Source of the DNA: Oscheius tipulae
Taxonomy: Eukaryota > Nematoda > Chromadorea > Rhabditida > Rhabditidae
Assembly: GCA_037178975.1 (NCBI GenBank)
Contig: JASJZH010000004.1
Span: forward strand, 8,990,001-9,054,000
Length of the DNA: 64,000 nucleotides
Direction: 5' to 3'
A model generated the notes under the pieces. It saw only the letters and a list, made by a program, of their open reading frames with translations. It made no database searches and was not told the origin of the DNA. A program made the position numbers and the translations under genes. Of the stretch, positions 45,722 to 56,814 are shown in pieces (positions within the stretch are counted from its first letter, which is position 1; every line of letters starts with the position of its first letter).

Positions 45722-47165
45722 TTTTACGGGTTACTCTGCATAGCAGCTATTTTTATTACTTCTGTCTATCTCTATTTGGACGTCAATAAGTCCGCGACAA
45801 TTTTTGATATGGCCATATCTACTACCTCTTCTGATTGTTACATGACCCCAGCACATTTTGAGAGCCATTCTAATTGTCTGGATGCACATCTTACAGGTAA
45901 GTCACTGTAGCACATCCTCATTATCAAATCTCTAGGTCCCGCAAGCGGAGCAGGCTTCGGAAATCGAATATTTGAATTTGCAATTTTTCTCGGGATGGCC
46001 GACTATTCTCGAAGAAGGCCCCGCCTCAATGACCCCGGAATCGTCAAATCCTATGAGCAGGCCAGGAAATGGCTACCCAATCTGGAACCACACTTTCAAC
46101 AGATGAACAAGGCTAGAGATACAATTATTTAGAAATTTGGGTTGTAGACGCAGTGTAAAGTGACCAAGGAAATCATGTTTGATGAAAGCTGTTGTACCTT
46201 TGACAGACAACATGTTGAAGAGGTCAGGAATTCGACCGCAACAGGATTGAAGTATACTGAGAGCTATATTCAGGTTGGTGGAGCGAGAGACAGGGGTAGT
46301 GACATTGACTGGATTTTTCAGGGTTACAAGTACCTGTCTCTCCTACCTCAATGCTATGTCCGACACCTTCTCAAAGGCTCTCCAGAAGTTGAAAGAGCAG
46401 CAGACTACGAAATTTTTCATAACGTGACCATGAGACAGTACAGATCAAAGTAAGGCGACCAACACTCCATGTCAATTTTCAGTCTTTGCATCCAGATTCG
46501 GCGAGGAGACTTCCTGAATCATGCCCTATACCATGTCCCCGATGCTAACTACATTCGCCAGGCCGCCAGCTATATAATCGCACAGAATTTCTTTCCAATG
46601 GACGTCTATGTGATGGGAAATGACCACACCTTCAATGAGAAGACTTTTTTGGGCTGGGAGAACGTCTACCTGGCCTCTGACAGCAGAACTCGTCCGATCA
46701 ATGCGGAATGGGAGTTCAGTCGGATGTACTGTGACGCCTTCCTCATCACGGCTTCGGCTTCTACCTATGCGTGGTGGGGAGGTTACTTGTCCAGAGGACA
46801 GAAAGTCTACTACAATGCACAATGTTGTAAGCAAACTTTCATGAGCCAGTGGAAACAAAGCGAGTACTATCCACCGGAGTGGATAGCCCTAAATATGACA
46901 AAGGAGGGGATCAGGCCAGTGAATTCGTGAAAATTAAGAGGAAACACGGCTGTGAAGGATATGCATTTTTAACTATGTCTAAAATCTGTTTTTTTTCACT
47001 GTGCCGAAGACTGATCCATGAATGGGTGTTTTGACTTTAGGGGGGCTAAAACAGAGGCTCGTCTCTTCTGTCTATAGTGACAAGTCGTTAAATATTTTAT
47101 ATGATTTTAAACTGTCTAAACTTTCTTTCTACCGATGGAACATTTGTAGATCTTTTCTAAGCTGG

Positions 47166-47769
47166 TTAATTGCTGAGTGAGGTTGTTCCTATTACTGGAG
47201 CCTCTTTGACTTTGGAATTACTATATCTCCGCTCAAAATTTGCTGACCTGTTTGTTGTAGTGGTAGTAGTGGTAGCCGTCTTGTGCTCTTTTTTGAAGAT
47301 GTTATTCACGAACCCTCTTATCACATTCTTACAGAAGCTGGCTCTTTGATTCAAGTTCACGTCTAGCATCCGCATTTTCAAAGGAGGATAACCCAAGTTG
47401 TTGGGATTGTAGGCGTTGAAGCGGTAGCCACGGGCATTATCGTAGTTCCAGTCGTAATCAAAGGAGTCCCTGAAGTTGTTGACAGGGAGAGAGAAAGAGA
47501 GAGAGAGAGAGAGACAAAGGAACAGAGAGACTGGAGTTTTCTACAAAGTAGCGGGCTTTAGTCAGTAGTTCTATCAGATATGCAGTTGAGCTCAAAGGAT
47601 AGAATGAAGACCCTAGAAGGTACGGATGAGACATTGTGGTGTCGTCCCCGATAAAGAAGTACCTTGTGACAATGACAGTGACAGTCGAAAAGACTCTACC
47701 TTTGATATTCTGGAGCCTCAAATCCCGCACTTTCGAGAAACAGTAGCTATAAAAATGACTACTATGCAT
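47166..47769 (-). CDS. Unrecognised minus-strand gene, Thr-rich linker
   Basis: Coding-like stretches: 47700-47769 (MHSSHFYSYCFSKVRDLRLQ), about 47545-47665 (YFFIGDDTTMSHPYLLGSSF, YPLSSTAYLIELLTKARYF) and 47166-47472 (SFDYDWNYDNARGYRFNAYN, LGYPPLKMRMLDVNLNQ, CKNVIRGFVNNIFKKE, then a run of about eight Thr and a stop after TTSLSN). The intron between the last two contains a GA microsatellite at about 47485-47515. The acceptor CAACAACTTCAG at about 47473-47484 is good; the donor before it is uncertain. I do not recognise the family; there is no signal peptide or catalytic motif I can name. Confidence 0.4.
47485..47516. repeat. GA-rich microsatellite
   Basis: Run of GAGAGAGAAAGAGAGAGAGA type on the plus strand, within the probable intron of the unrecognised minus-strand gene. 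Confidence 0.85.
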
Positions 47770-48059
47770 CTCTTCTACTGTTACATTAACAAAGTTTAAG
47801 GGTTCGATGATTGAAAGAGGCTCTAAAAGCTTTAGCTCAGTAAGTGTATGTCTTTTACCAAGTGCAAACAGCTCCGGTCCCTATGTCCCACAGAAAATTG
47901 TTATCGCAAAAAAGGATGAATACATCCGTTGAAGAAGACCAATGGAATGGGTCCAAGCAAAATTGTTCACGATCATGAGGACCTGAAGGACCTGTCAGGT
48001 ATTGGTTGTGTCACTAACGCTTTTCGGTCCTTCCAAACTCCAGATTCCAATATTTGGAG

Positions 48060-48760
48060 AAGTCATGGGGCGGCTTTGGAAACTAGGAGGTGAGATTTCA
48101 AAATCTTTACGAACTTTTGACGCTGTTTGTTTTTCCGCGACTTTATAGCGACCTTAATCGCACAGAAGAGATCAGTTTTGTTCTGGAGATCTATAAAGAT
48201 AGCGTTCATTATACGTTGATCCCTGCGGAAAATGCGAAAGTTCCTCGCGCAAGCTGTCTCACCGAATCCTTCGGGAAGCAAACACTCGTAAATGAGATGA
48301 AAATGTTTGTGAAAGCCAAGCAAAACAGCTCTACGAGTCCTAAACATAAAGTCAAAATTTATTTCCAGAATTGGCCCCAGCCGAAAAAGTTGAGCTCTCA
48401 TTAGTTACAAACCCTCCTCTCAGTTTGCCTAATGCAACGCATGAGAACCGTTTCATTTACAAGTCGGATGCGATGAACAAGCTTCGTTTGGGTTACGAGA
48501 ACAAGACTGCAGAAGAACGGGCAAAAATGAACGACCAGTTTGATGCTAATGACCAGGTGCAAATTACGGACTAACCTTGCGTATAGCTCCCAATAGATCC
48601 CGGACGACTACGAACCATTTTTTATATCGACGGAAAGATTCGTCTCTACGATCCAGAATATTACGTGTCATTTTTTTCAATGGGTCTGCATTGTGTCTCT
48701 AGCCTTGTTCATCTGTTGAAAGTGCGGTTCCAGATTGGGTAGCCATTTCCGAGGATATGA
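48060..48760 (+). pseudogene. Decayed C-terminal fragment of an acyltransferase-3/SGNH gene
   Basis: Reading in pieces: NRFIYKSDAMNKLRLGYENK followed by EERAKMNDQFDANDQVQI (48440-48574) matches YFYESDYMNELMYGYENSTN and EERAKLNEFMTANDGVQI of the gene at 49456-52504. FYIDGKIRLYDPEYYVSFFS then MGLHC (about 48610-48700) matches that gene's FFVDGKMHYFDPKYFVSYFT. The stretches that should lie between them are absent and the first ends in a stop, so this is a truncated, internally deleted paralog. Confidence 0.75.
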
Positions 48761-48769
48761 CCGTTGTAT

Positions 48770-49455
48770 CGACACATGTGCCACACGCTTCGAAACAAAT
48801 AAAACTAACATTTTTATAGTTACAATCTTTTTGTATGATGTTGCCTCGAGTATTAATTATGCGGCGTCCAGTTTTTGGTTTGAATGTAGTCTGATTTCCC
48901 TGTTGTCCTAACTGCACATCTTCATTTTCCATCTTGATCGCGCAAATTGCGAGGAGATATGGGAATGGACAGAGACGCAAGAAATGGACAGAAACAAACA
49001 CTGAGCATTTTCACTTTTCTTGTTATCAATGCGAACTAAACACAAACGTTCTAGTTGTCGACTGTTCGTGTTCGGGTCGATCCGAACACGAACTTGAACT
49101 GTTTGCCCAACCCTGACTTACGTTCACGGCTAACTAACGTGACATGAACATCGTTTTCTCGAGAGACAAGTTTTCAAAAAACCTAAAACGCCCTAAAACG
49201 ACAATTTTTCCTTTGAGCCCTTACATTTACACGAGATTTGATTCAATTCTTCTCCCTGTGCCTTCCGCAAAGAGCGATACACCTAGAGACAGATCTAATA
49301 TCGCACGCAAATTCCGTTTCACGTTTCGATTTCATTCTCAATGGTTGTATATTTCGCTAGTAGCGGAATGGATATTAATTTTGTTCACATCTAATACAAA
49401 CCCTACAACCTTTCCATCAAATTTAGGAATCTTGTAACAAAAAAACGTTTGCAGA
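48770..49455. other. Intergenic with a GC-rich palindrome
   Basis: No gene supported. A 12-bp inverted repeat, GTTCGTGTTCGG at 49064-49075 and its complement at 49082-49093 with a 6-base loop, is followed by TTTGCCCAACCC at 49100-49111. That last word resembles the inner end of the inverted-repeat element at 86-578 and may be the relic of a related element. Confidence 0.5.
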
Positions 49456-52400
49456 ATGTCCGCAAAACTACTCCACCTACAAGGGTTACGTGCTGTGGCC
49501 ATCATTTTCGTCATACTTTTCCACTTCTTTCCACGTTTCTTTCCAAATGGCTATTTGGGAGTAGACCAATTTTTTCTCCTTTCTGGTTTTCTGATGACTA
49601 TGATGCTGGAAAGAAACTCAAACGTTTCTTTCGCTCTGGATTTCTTTTACAGAAGAGTAAAACGTATTGTACCGCTTTACTATCTGGCTACTGGATTAGC
49701 ATTGTGTAAGTCACATGGTTACATGTGACTTACACAAAACTTTAAGTATCTGTCAATTACACTCCAACAGAGACGTGGGGAACGAACTATAACTCTGCTA
49801 AACATGCACTGTCATTCACCACAAATCTCGATCGACCGACTGGCATGGAAAGTTACAATGAAAAGGTGAACTGAAAGTTCCATCTTTTCGAACGTCTCAG
49901 CTTCTACTCTTCTAGAATACACTTTTTCAGCTTGGAATGGATGTCGACATGTTCGTTCACACATGGTCCCTGTCCGTCGAGATGCAGTTTTATTTCATCT
50001 TCCCTCTAATATTTTTCCTTACTCAACAGATTCGGCCCGAATGGAAGAACGGATTTATAACAGTACTAGGTAGGTGAGCGTATAGCATATTTTACGCGTG
50101 TTTCAGTCTCTTCTTCTCTGGCCTTCCATGTTCTAACCGACGATTTCCTCTCATTCTACAGCGTCTTCGCAAGAATATGGCAGTTTTTGGCTGGAATGAT
50201 AATCTTCTACGAGTCTAAACGAGACGAAGAACTAGTCTTCAACCCGAAGGAGTACGAAGCACTGCTTGTGGACGAGGATTCGGAAGAAGTGGTGGAAGAC
50301 AAGGATTTATACCTCCGACAGGTCGTCACATTGATATGTTTGGCAGCCACTGTAGCTTTGTTTTCAACCAAAGAGAGTCTCGGCCAACTCGCTGCCAGGC
50401 AGGTTTACTAATTTCCAAGTTCATCACAAGTTAAGAATTGTCACCATCCTCATGTCTGCACTGATTGTCTACGTCGGTGAGAACTGCTGGTTACTCGAAA
50501 ATCAAGTGATGGTGTTCATTGGAGAGATTTCGTATTCCTGGTACCTGGTTCATTGGCCGGCAGTAGCTCTGTTGAAAATGTGGGATCTCAAAGGTGATGG
50601 ATGTAAGTTTGTGATTATAGAGAGCCACACACGGCTGGAAAACTGGCTATAAAATGTGTTAACAAAAAGTTTTTCAGACATGGGCATTGGTATTTTTGCA
50701 TCTTTGCTTGTCAGCGTTGTTCTCTACTTTCTATATGAAAACCGCTATCGTTTTTGGGACTGGAAGTGGATAGCTGTGGTATCGACAGCACTCTCACTAT
50801 TGAATGTGGCCCTTCTGTTGAATCTCTCGTGTAGGAAGGTTCCCTTTTTAAATCCTTTCTTTAGTTAAATTGCCCGAGGACTCTCAGTTGTTTCATCGCA
50901 TCAGTGACAATAACTCTTCCAATTTTGTTGCTGGCAATTCCAAGTACTTCTACGAATCCGACTACATGAATGAACTGATGTACGGCTACGAAAACTCGAC
51001 CAACGAGGAAAGAGCCAAACTCAACGAATTCATGACAGCCAATGACGGAGTCCAGATTGAAACGTATCCTTGTACTAGGCTGACCACTGAAACAGGATAT
51101 GAAATTCGATGTGTGAGCGTGAGTCCCTTTTGAGGAAAGACTTGAAAATGTTTTCAGAATTGGACAAACACTAGCAGCAACATGACTCTGTTGGTGCTAG
51201 GCAACAGCTACGTTGGAAATGCAATGAGTACTATCACTGAACAGTGTAAAGATGTATTCCCTAGAATCTACAGCACTTGGTGGCACAGTAAGTTTGTATG
51301 TTTGCGAGAAAAAATGTAAAGAATTTCGTCTCACTTTTGCACAAATAGGTTAAAGCAAACGTTACCACCTGCCCTGTGTATGTCAAAAGAACTCGTTGTT
51401 CCAGTTTTAAGTTTTCTGTTAACCGTCAAATTGTGTCCTTCTTGTCCCTTTTCGACTTTGTAATATTTTGTTTTATTGGCACTTTGATTATTCTCTTTGC
51501 TGTCCTTATTCAGTTCAACTATTTATCTTTTGATCCTAACCTTGCTTAACGCACCAACTGGATACGTTTGCTTTTGTCTAATTTCACTTCGCTGAACGCC
51601 GAAGATATCACTAATAGACTTAGGCAGTGGTTTAACCTAAGTGTTTAGCAACTCTAAAGCTAAATCCAAATATTTATCCCACTTGCTGCACTCTCGCTGA
51701 TCTTTTAGCTTTCGGGAACACAAAGAGAGGCTGCGTATCGAAAAAGAGATGTGATCGCACTCTATGATTCCCGCGGTAGACTAGTCGAGCGTCCAGCCTT
51801 CCCAAAAGAACGAAAGAGCACCTGCTAGACTTCAGGGAAAACATAATCTGACAAAAGTTTCAGGCTGCACACCATTCCTCCGCGATAACTACACGACGGG
51901 AGACACATGTAAACACGATGACTTCTTTATGCAAGCTGTCAGAGAGTACAAGCCTGATATTTTGTTTATTGTTGCTCGACTAATGGATATCAATGTTATT
52001 GACAACGGGACTAATCCGTTCAACGACATCATCTGGAAGGTTGGCTGTCTTTTCTATAATAGTTGCAAAACAGTTTTAGAAAGTGGTCGAGAGAATGACA
52101 GAGCTCCAGACAATGGTCAAAAAGAAAATCTTTATTCTGGACAACTTTGAATGGCCCCCTCATGAGCTTCCAGTCAAACTTTCAGAATTCCTAAGAACGG
52201 GAGCCACTTTTGACGAGGTTTCGATCGTCTTTTTCTCTAGAAATCTGGTTTTTAGAAGGATTTCTTTTACATGGACAACAATAAGGAGTGGTTCTATACG
52301 GGCAAGAAAAGACTGGCTCGTTTGGTAAAAGGTTGTGAGAAGTGCGAACTGTTTGACTACACTAATCAGTTCTTTGTCGATGGAAAAATGCACTACTTTG

Positions 52401-52504
52401 ACCCCAAATATTTCGTCAGCTACTTCACTCACGGTCTCCACATCACTCCAGTAGGACTTGCTAGGATTGCTCCTCTGTATCATAGAATGTGTCATAGCCT
52501 CTAG
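49456..52504 (+). CDS. Acyltransferase-3 (OAC family) with SGNH C-terminal domain
   Basis: Multi-pass membrane O-acyltransferase of the type nematodes carry in large numbers. N-terminal Acyl_transf_3 half: MSAKLLHLQGLRAVAIIFVI, LFHFFP, GYLGVDQFFLLSGFLMT, RRVKRIVPLYY, HTWSLSVEMQFYFIFPL and ISYSWYLVHWPAVALL. The C-terminal extracytoplasmic SGNH-like half has VLGNSYVGNA (block I, G-N-S), DILFIVARLMD, FILDNFEWPPHE and the last block HGLHITPVGLARI. Exons run 49456 to about 49707, about 49771-49867, 49932-50068, 50107-50398, 50436-50603, about 50679-50831, 50866-51112, 51158-51291, 51863-52039, 52080-52219 and 52259-52504. The intron 50399-50435 must use a GC donor; the nearby GT would put the next exon out of frame with a stop. 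In the last block the usual D-x-x-H aspartate is His (H-x-x-H). Confidence 0.88.
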
Positions 52505-52649
52505 GTATATTTTCAGAGAGTTAAAAAGTCATTTAGAATTCCGCGTTCACGTTTCTTCTGTCTTTGTCATTAATATTTTTCTTGAGGCGGCATAATGCAT
52601 GGTTAAAGTTTATTTGGCCTTCATACCGATCGTTCTCAGAAGACAGCTC

Positions 52650-52994
52650 TCATGTCTTTTTTGCACAGTTCTCATTTCCAAAAGTGTTATCGTTTCCAAC
52701 AATCGGACACCACGGGTAGTTAATTGTTTCCTTTTGATTGGTGATCCACACTTTTCCAGTTTTTAAAGGGTTTTGTGTGAGCCTACAAGTACACATTCGC
52801 AGGCCAGTCCAGGACAGGGCGATAGAGCCTCCGTTTCGCGTTCTAGGCAGGACATCACCGCGACTCACACCTGAATGAAGCTTATTTGAATAATAGGCCT
52901 GCGATAATTGTTTTGCATCTCGTATGCTTATGGTCTGCGCAGCAAAAGATCCGTAACTTTCGAAAAACAGTTCCGCTCTTTTGAAAGGAGACAA
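52650..52994 (-). CDS. Unrecognised Cys-containing C-terminal coding stretch
   Basis: Open minus-strand frame reading FFESYGSFAAQTISIRDAKQ, then SGVSRGDVLPRTRNGGSIAL, MCTCRLTQNPLKTGKVWITN and ending NDNTFGNENCAKKT with a stop at 52650. A TTCAG before GTGAGTCGCGG suggests at least one splice acceptor within. It could be the 3' end of a secreted protein, but no upstream exons or family are evident. Confidence 0.3.
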   Translation of the reverse strand: MSPFKRAELFFESYGSFAAQTISIRDAKQLSQAYYSNKLHSGVSRGDVLPRTRNGGSIALSWTGLRMCTCRLTQNPLKTGKVWITNQKETINYPWCPIVGNDNTFGNENCAKKT

Positions 52995-53091
52995 ACTGTA
53001 CTTTCACCTAATTGTGTCTTCGGTAGGGAAGTTGCAAATTAGAAACGGCGAAGCCTATCCTTAGCAATTTCAAATCTCCTATTTCTGTCAA

Positions 53092-53520
53092 TTAAGCTGT
53101 CCTGCAAAATACGTAAAATGCTATTGAAGCTATTGAAGAAAGAATGCTATTGAAGTGCATCCGGTTCGTTGTGAACCACACCCTGTGAATTATTCTGTCC
53201 TTGCCATTCGTGTGATCTTCCAGATATTTGAGCGGAAAGCCCCGTGGCCACATCTCCTTGAAGCCATAGTACTGGTAGGGTTTGAAGAGTCTCTCTCCAG
53301 TATCTTTGGACTTCGGGATGTACCGAAGACCGCTGACAGTGTTGGCGTAGTCGAATTGAGCCAGTCCAAGAGCTGAGGTATATAAACCAGTCTTTCTGTC
53401 TCTCTGTCTCTTTGTCTCCCTACCGTAAAGTTCAATTTCGTAATCCGTGTCATAGATTTTTTGCTCTTTTGGCAGCTCAGACCCCGCCAATTGCATTTGA
53501 CTTTCGTCCTGTCACAACGA
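53092..53520 (-). pseudogene. DUF288 (STELLO-like) fragment
   Basis: DUF288 proteins in nematodes and plants are Golgi-associated glycosyltransferase-like proteins. Two exons are visible: IYDTDYEIELYG (about 53430-53500), then an intron with a GACAGAGAGACAG repeat, then GLAQFDYANTVSGLRYIPKS, GERLFKPYQYYGFKEMWPRG and FPLKYLEDHTNGKDRII. This order and the W-P-R-G-F-P-L block are characteristic. The following conserved part (the glutamine-rich QQG and DPDVDAI block) is absent; after HRVWFTTNRMHF the sequence becomes repetitive and stops at 53092. Both ends are missing, so it is a fragment. Confidence 0.65.
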
Positions 53521-53537
53521 TGGATATTCCTTTGACA

Positions 53538-53604
53538 TGGCGACCACGGCAGGATACTTTAACACGGTACATCACAAGAAACAGTACAAATGGCAGTCAG
53601 GGGT
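53538..53604 (+). pseudogene. Orphan copy of the fucosyltransferase first exon
   Basis: ATGGCGACCACGGCAGGATA and the following bases to the GTAAGA at about 53604 code MATTAGYFNTVHHKKQYKWQ, then SG and a good splice donor. The same sequence, with an 8-bp tandem duplication and a few substitutions, is the 5' end of the split fucosyltransferase at 42794. No further fucosyltransferase exons follow here; the next gene is on the other strand. Confidence 0.6.
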
Positions 53605-54378
53605 AAGAAGATAAGTCGATCGGCAAAGGAGGGCTCACGAGCTTTATGGTTGTAGTACATTAAGCATTTTTTGTTGTTTTTCTAAATTGAAGTCGTCTTT
53701 TGCTGCGGGAAAGAAAAGGTCACTTTGTCATTTTGCTAGACTCACCCGCCTTAGTAGACAAATTACAAAAGACACAATGTCTGTCGACCTAACTTTTTGA
53801 CTAACCTCTATTCGATGCTTTGTAGTTTAAAACATTTCTTCCTTTTCAGTAGTTTGCTTATCTCTGAAGAAACATGTTTCTCATCCGCGAACAGTGCCCG
53901 CTCGAAAATCCTGCCACAGCCGCCGGCTGATAGCCATTGGCTTCCTTTCGCATCAGCATGGCTGACCTATTTCTCGATTTGCACTCAGCTGTTTTACTCA
54001 CTACGTTAATAACAGTGACGGTCATTTGTGCAGTCTGTGGAGTGCCAGGTAACGACAAATTGTTTTGACCGCTGTCTTTTAGCCGAAAACCGTATGTAGC
54101 GACATTGTCCTTGTGAGCTGCATTGTCTACATCTTGAACAGATCTCTGAGTCTTCCCATTTGTATTTTCATACTGTGGACAATTTTTCGATAGATCAAAC
54201 AGACAAAATAAAACAAAACTCCTAGTCAAAGATTTCCTAATTGTAGCCATCAGCTAGCCACAGACAGTAAAAGCAAAGCACAAGTCTAAAGCATTATTAC
54301 CTTTTATGCTTCTTCAAGAGAATCAAAGAGTAGTACACGTATTCTGGGACAGGTCCCGATCACAATTTGGATTACATA

Positions 54379-56814
54379 TTAGGCTGGTGGAAGAGTTGAT
54401 GACAGAAGATTTTGGAACAGGCTAGGATGTTCCGAGTGATGGTGGTGAGCGTGGCCATGTCCTCCGTGATCATGCCCCTCGTGTCCAACGGTGAACTGAA
54501 GGAGCGCGATTGTTCCAAAACCGATGCCGATGGCGACCAGTTGGAGAAGACTATCGTGTTCGTTCTCCTTCTCCTGGGCTAAGACTTCGATGAAGGTCAC
54601 GTACATAAAAGTTCCAGCTGCCATGGACTCGAGAATGAGTACGGCACTGTCTTTTGTGATCATGTCAATGTGAGATTCCTGGAAACGGGATTTGTTGTGG
54701 GTACATTGGGTACACTGGGGATACCTGCAAGAAAGCTCCTAGAATCGAACCGACTGGGGTCATAAGTGAGTAAATGAAGATGGTCGAGATCACTGCTTTC
54801 AGCTGAAAGACGATGGTAAAAGGTATCCCCAGTGTACCCAAGCCACTGTCTCAGTTACTCACTTTTTCAGAGTTTCCTCTCGAGACCTGTAGCCCTACTG
54901 AAAAAGCTTCAATGCACTTGTGTAACAGGAGTGAAATGAATAGTGCCAGAATACCATTGCCCGTATTCTGAACTCCCAAAGCGAATCCTTCGAGCAAAGA
55001 GTGGAATGAGATTGCTACTGCGAACGTGATAGACTTCAGATAAGTTCCAGGAGACGAAGAGAGAGCGTAGTTGGTACTTCCTTCCATAACCTTGCTGAAG
55101 AACAGGATTTGATGGCTTGCATGAGAAAAAATCAACTCTAAAGTTGTTCTTGACTGACTGTTTCCAAGTTCTAGGGGCGAATCGGGTGGAGAGCCGTGAA
55201 GAGAGTGAATGTCGCGCTGAGAGAATACCTGAAAATGTTAAGATAAGTTTTGATACTGCTCTACTTCAAGTTTTCACTTGGTCTATGTCAATTTGCCCTC
55301 CCTTGTTCTCACCTCGCCAATATGACAATGGAACTTGTCTGGTTCTAGCGCATCTTGCAGAGGGTTTGATTTCGAGAACGGTTTGAGCTTTTAGTTGCAG
55401 CTAATATGCAATGCTTCAGAAAAATCCGCGCCAGGGTGACTAACAAGTGTGAGTGCTATGAAGCAACTTGCTTTTTCTGTTGATTCCCGTCGCGAATCGA
55501 GAGTGATGCGCTGACTGGAAGAATGGCGGAATATGCTTCTGGCCTGAAATGGGCGCCTATCTTTTTTGATTTGTATTTCTTTGTGTCTGCAACCATTTTG
55601 TTCTTACCGATCCTCACGTCATCCGTTCCAAAAATACAAAACGGTCACCCTATCTCTTGTTTATTCCCACTGTCAAAATCAAACAGTCAAGCGGTCAAAT
55701 TGTCTTCTTGCCGAGTTATTTTCGACCTTTGCAGAAGGTTTTCTGCGAAGAACATTCATCACCCTACCAGTCATAAATCAGCCCCCTCGCGCATCGCCTC
55801 CGTAAATGCCATCCCAAGGAATCTCTTGTTTTCAAACATGGTGGTCATGGAGATACCCCCAACCTAGGAAAGTCACGCGATGTATCTTACGCTTCCTGGT
55901 CTTTGATCAAAAGATGTCACACTGACCCGTAGACAGACTTCTTCGACGAGGTAGACCAGGAAGAATCCGATGCAGGTGAAAAATTGTGGCCAAGGAAAGT
56001 CAGCATCACGGGAAGTCTCCTTCACAAATTTGTCGTAGAGACCACTAAAACGAGAACACTCTTTCTATCTTCCTTTCTTTTAGTTTCTCTGTCTCTATAT
56101 CTATTTGTTTCTATGTTTTTCTGTCAAAACCCACTTGATATGCGGAATGACATCCAAAAAGCAGGTGGCCAAGAAAACTCCTCCAGAGAAGCAAGAAAGT
56201 AGTGAAAGCCATTTTGCTCCCTGGCCGTCTCGCTTACCCAAGGCTTTGACTAACTGAAATTTTCTAGTAACTATAGTTTCTAGTAAGTCAGCCCCCTCGC
56301 ACATCTAGTCTTCTCTTTTTGGACTTTTCACGACCTACCGACCCTGACATAAACACCGTCACGTGGCATTTTTTTTTTCACCCAAGTGTGATGAACATCG
56401 CCGAGATCCAACAGTGTATCTCGATGTAACAGGTCCTAACTGTTTGTTGGTCCAGGTGAGCCAATGAAAAGAACAGAAAGGAAGTTAGCGCATGACAAAA
56501 TTAGACATCCCTAAGGTCGCTAACAAATAGTGTAAGGCTAAAATGGTCAACACAAGAGTATACGGGCAGTATTTTTCTCGACTACCGAGAGAATAAGATC
56601 TTAAACTGTCCCGATGTAATCAATACCATTTACAGGGAACGACCATTCTCTCAGACGACCTTTAAGAGTCATCATATTGATGCCAAAAAGTATCAAAATA
56701 TGCCCATTCCTCTCTTGAAAAAATATCCCTTACCTTAATGGGAAAGAATCCCGAAATAGCAGTTATGACAAACATGACCAAGGCCAGAATCAGCTGTAGT
56801 AAGAATACATCCAT
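54379..56814 (-). CDS. ZIP family (SLC39) zinc transporter
   Basis: Membrane zinc importer of the ZIP1/2/3 type. Exons (minus): 56734-56814 (MDVFLLQLILALVMFVITAI), 56135-56253 (LSCFSGGVFLATCFLDVIPH), 55927-56044 (GLYDKF, QFFTCIGFFLVYLVEE), about 55800-55863, about 55300-55391, 54863-55228, 54725-54802 and 54379-54678. The signature TM4 and TM5 residues are present: FHSLLEGFALGVQ and LLLHKCIEAFSVGLQ (His and Glu metal ligands), then IYSLMTPVGSILGAF and ESMAAGTFMYVTFIEVL. An unusual His-rich stretch (GHEGHDHGGHGHAHHHH) lies near the C-terminus. The internal loop exons at 55.3-55.9 kb are less certain. A 21-bp inverted repeat flanks the exon at 54725-54802. Confidence 0.87.

Larger units (their letters stand above)
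42794..46930 (+). pseudogene. Alpha-1,2-fucosyltransferase-like gene (GT11), split by a retroelement
   Basis: Golgi type II fucosyltransferase. The first codons (ATG at 42794, MANTAGYFNT) are separated from the signal anchor (GLLCIAAIFITSVYLYLDVN, 45728-45790) by the retroelement at 42882-45721. Downstream exons: to 45896, about 45935-46111, 46148-46274, 46322-46449, about 46486-46930. They contain GAGFGNRIFEFAIFLGMADY (acceptor/GDP site, as GxGNxxF), IQIRRGDF (GT11 motif I), FLITASASTYAWWGGYLS (motif II) and end GIRPVNS. The intron 46112-46147 needs a GC donor. The 5' part also has an 8-bp tandem duplication (ACTTTAAC twice, about 42813-42828) that shifts the frame. With one 8-bp unit and the insert ignored, the start and anchor are in the same frame. 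As it stands the gene lacks a continuous 5' end, though the 3' exons look undamaged. Confidence 0.8.
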
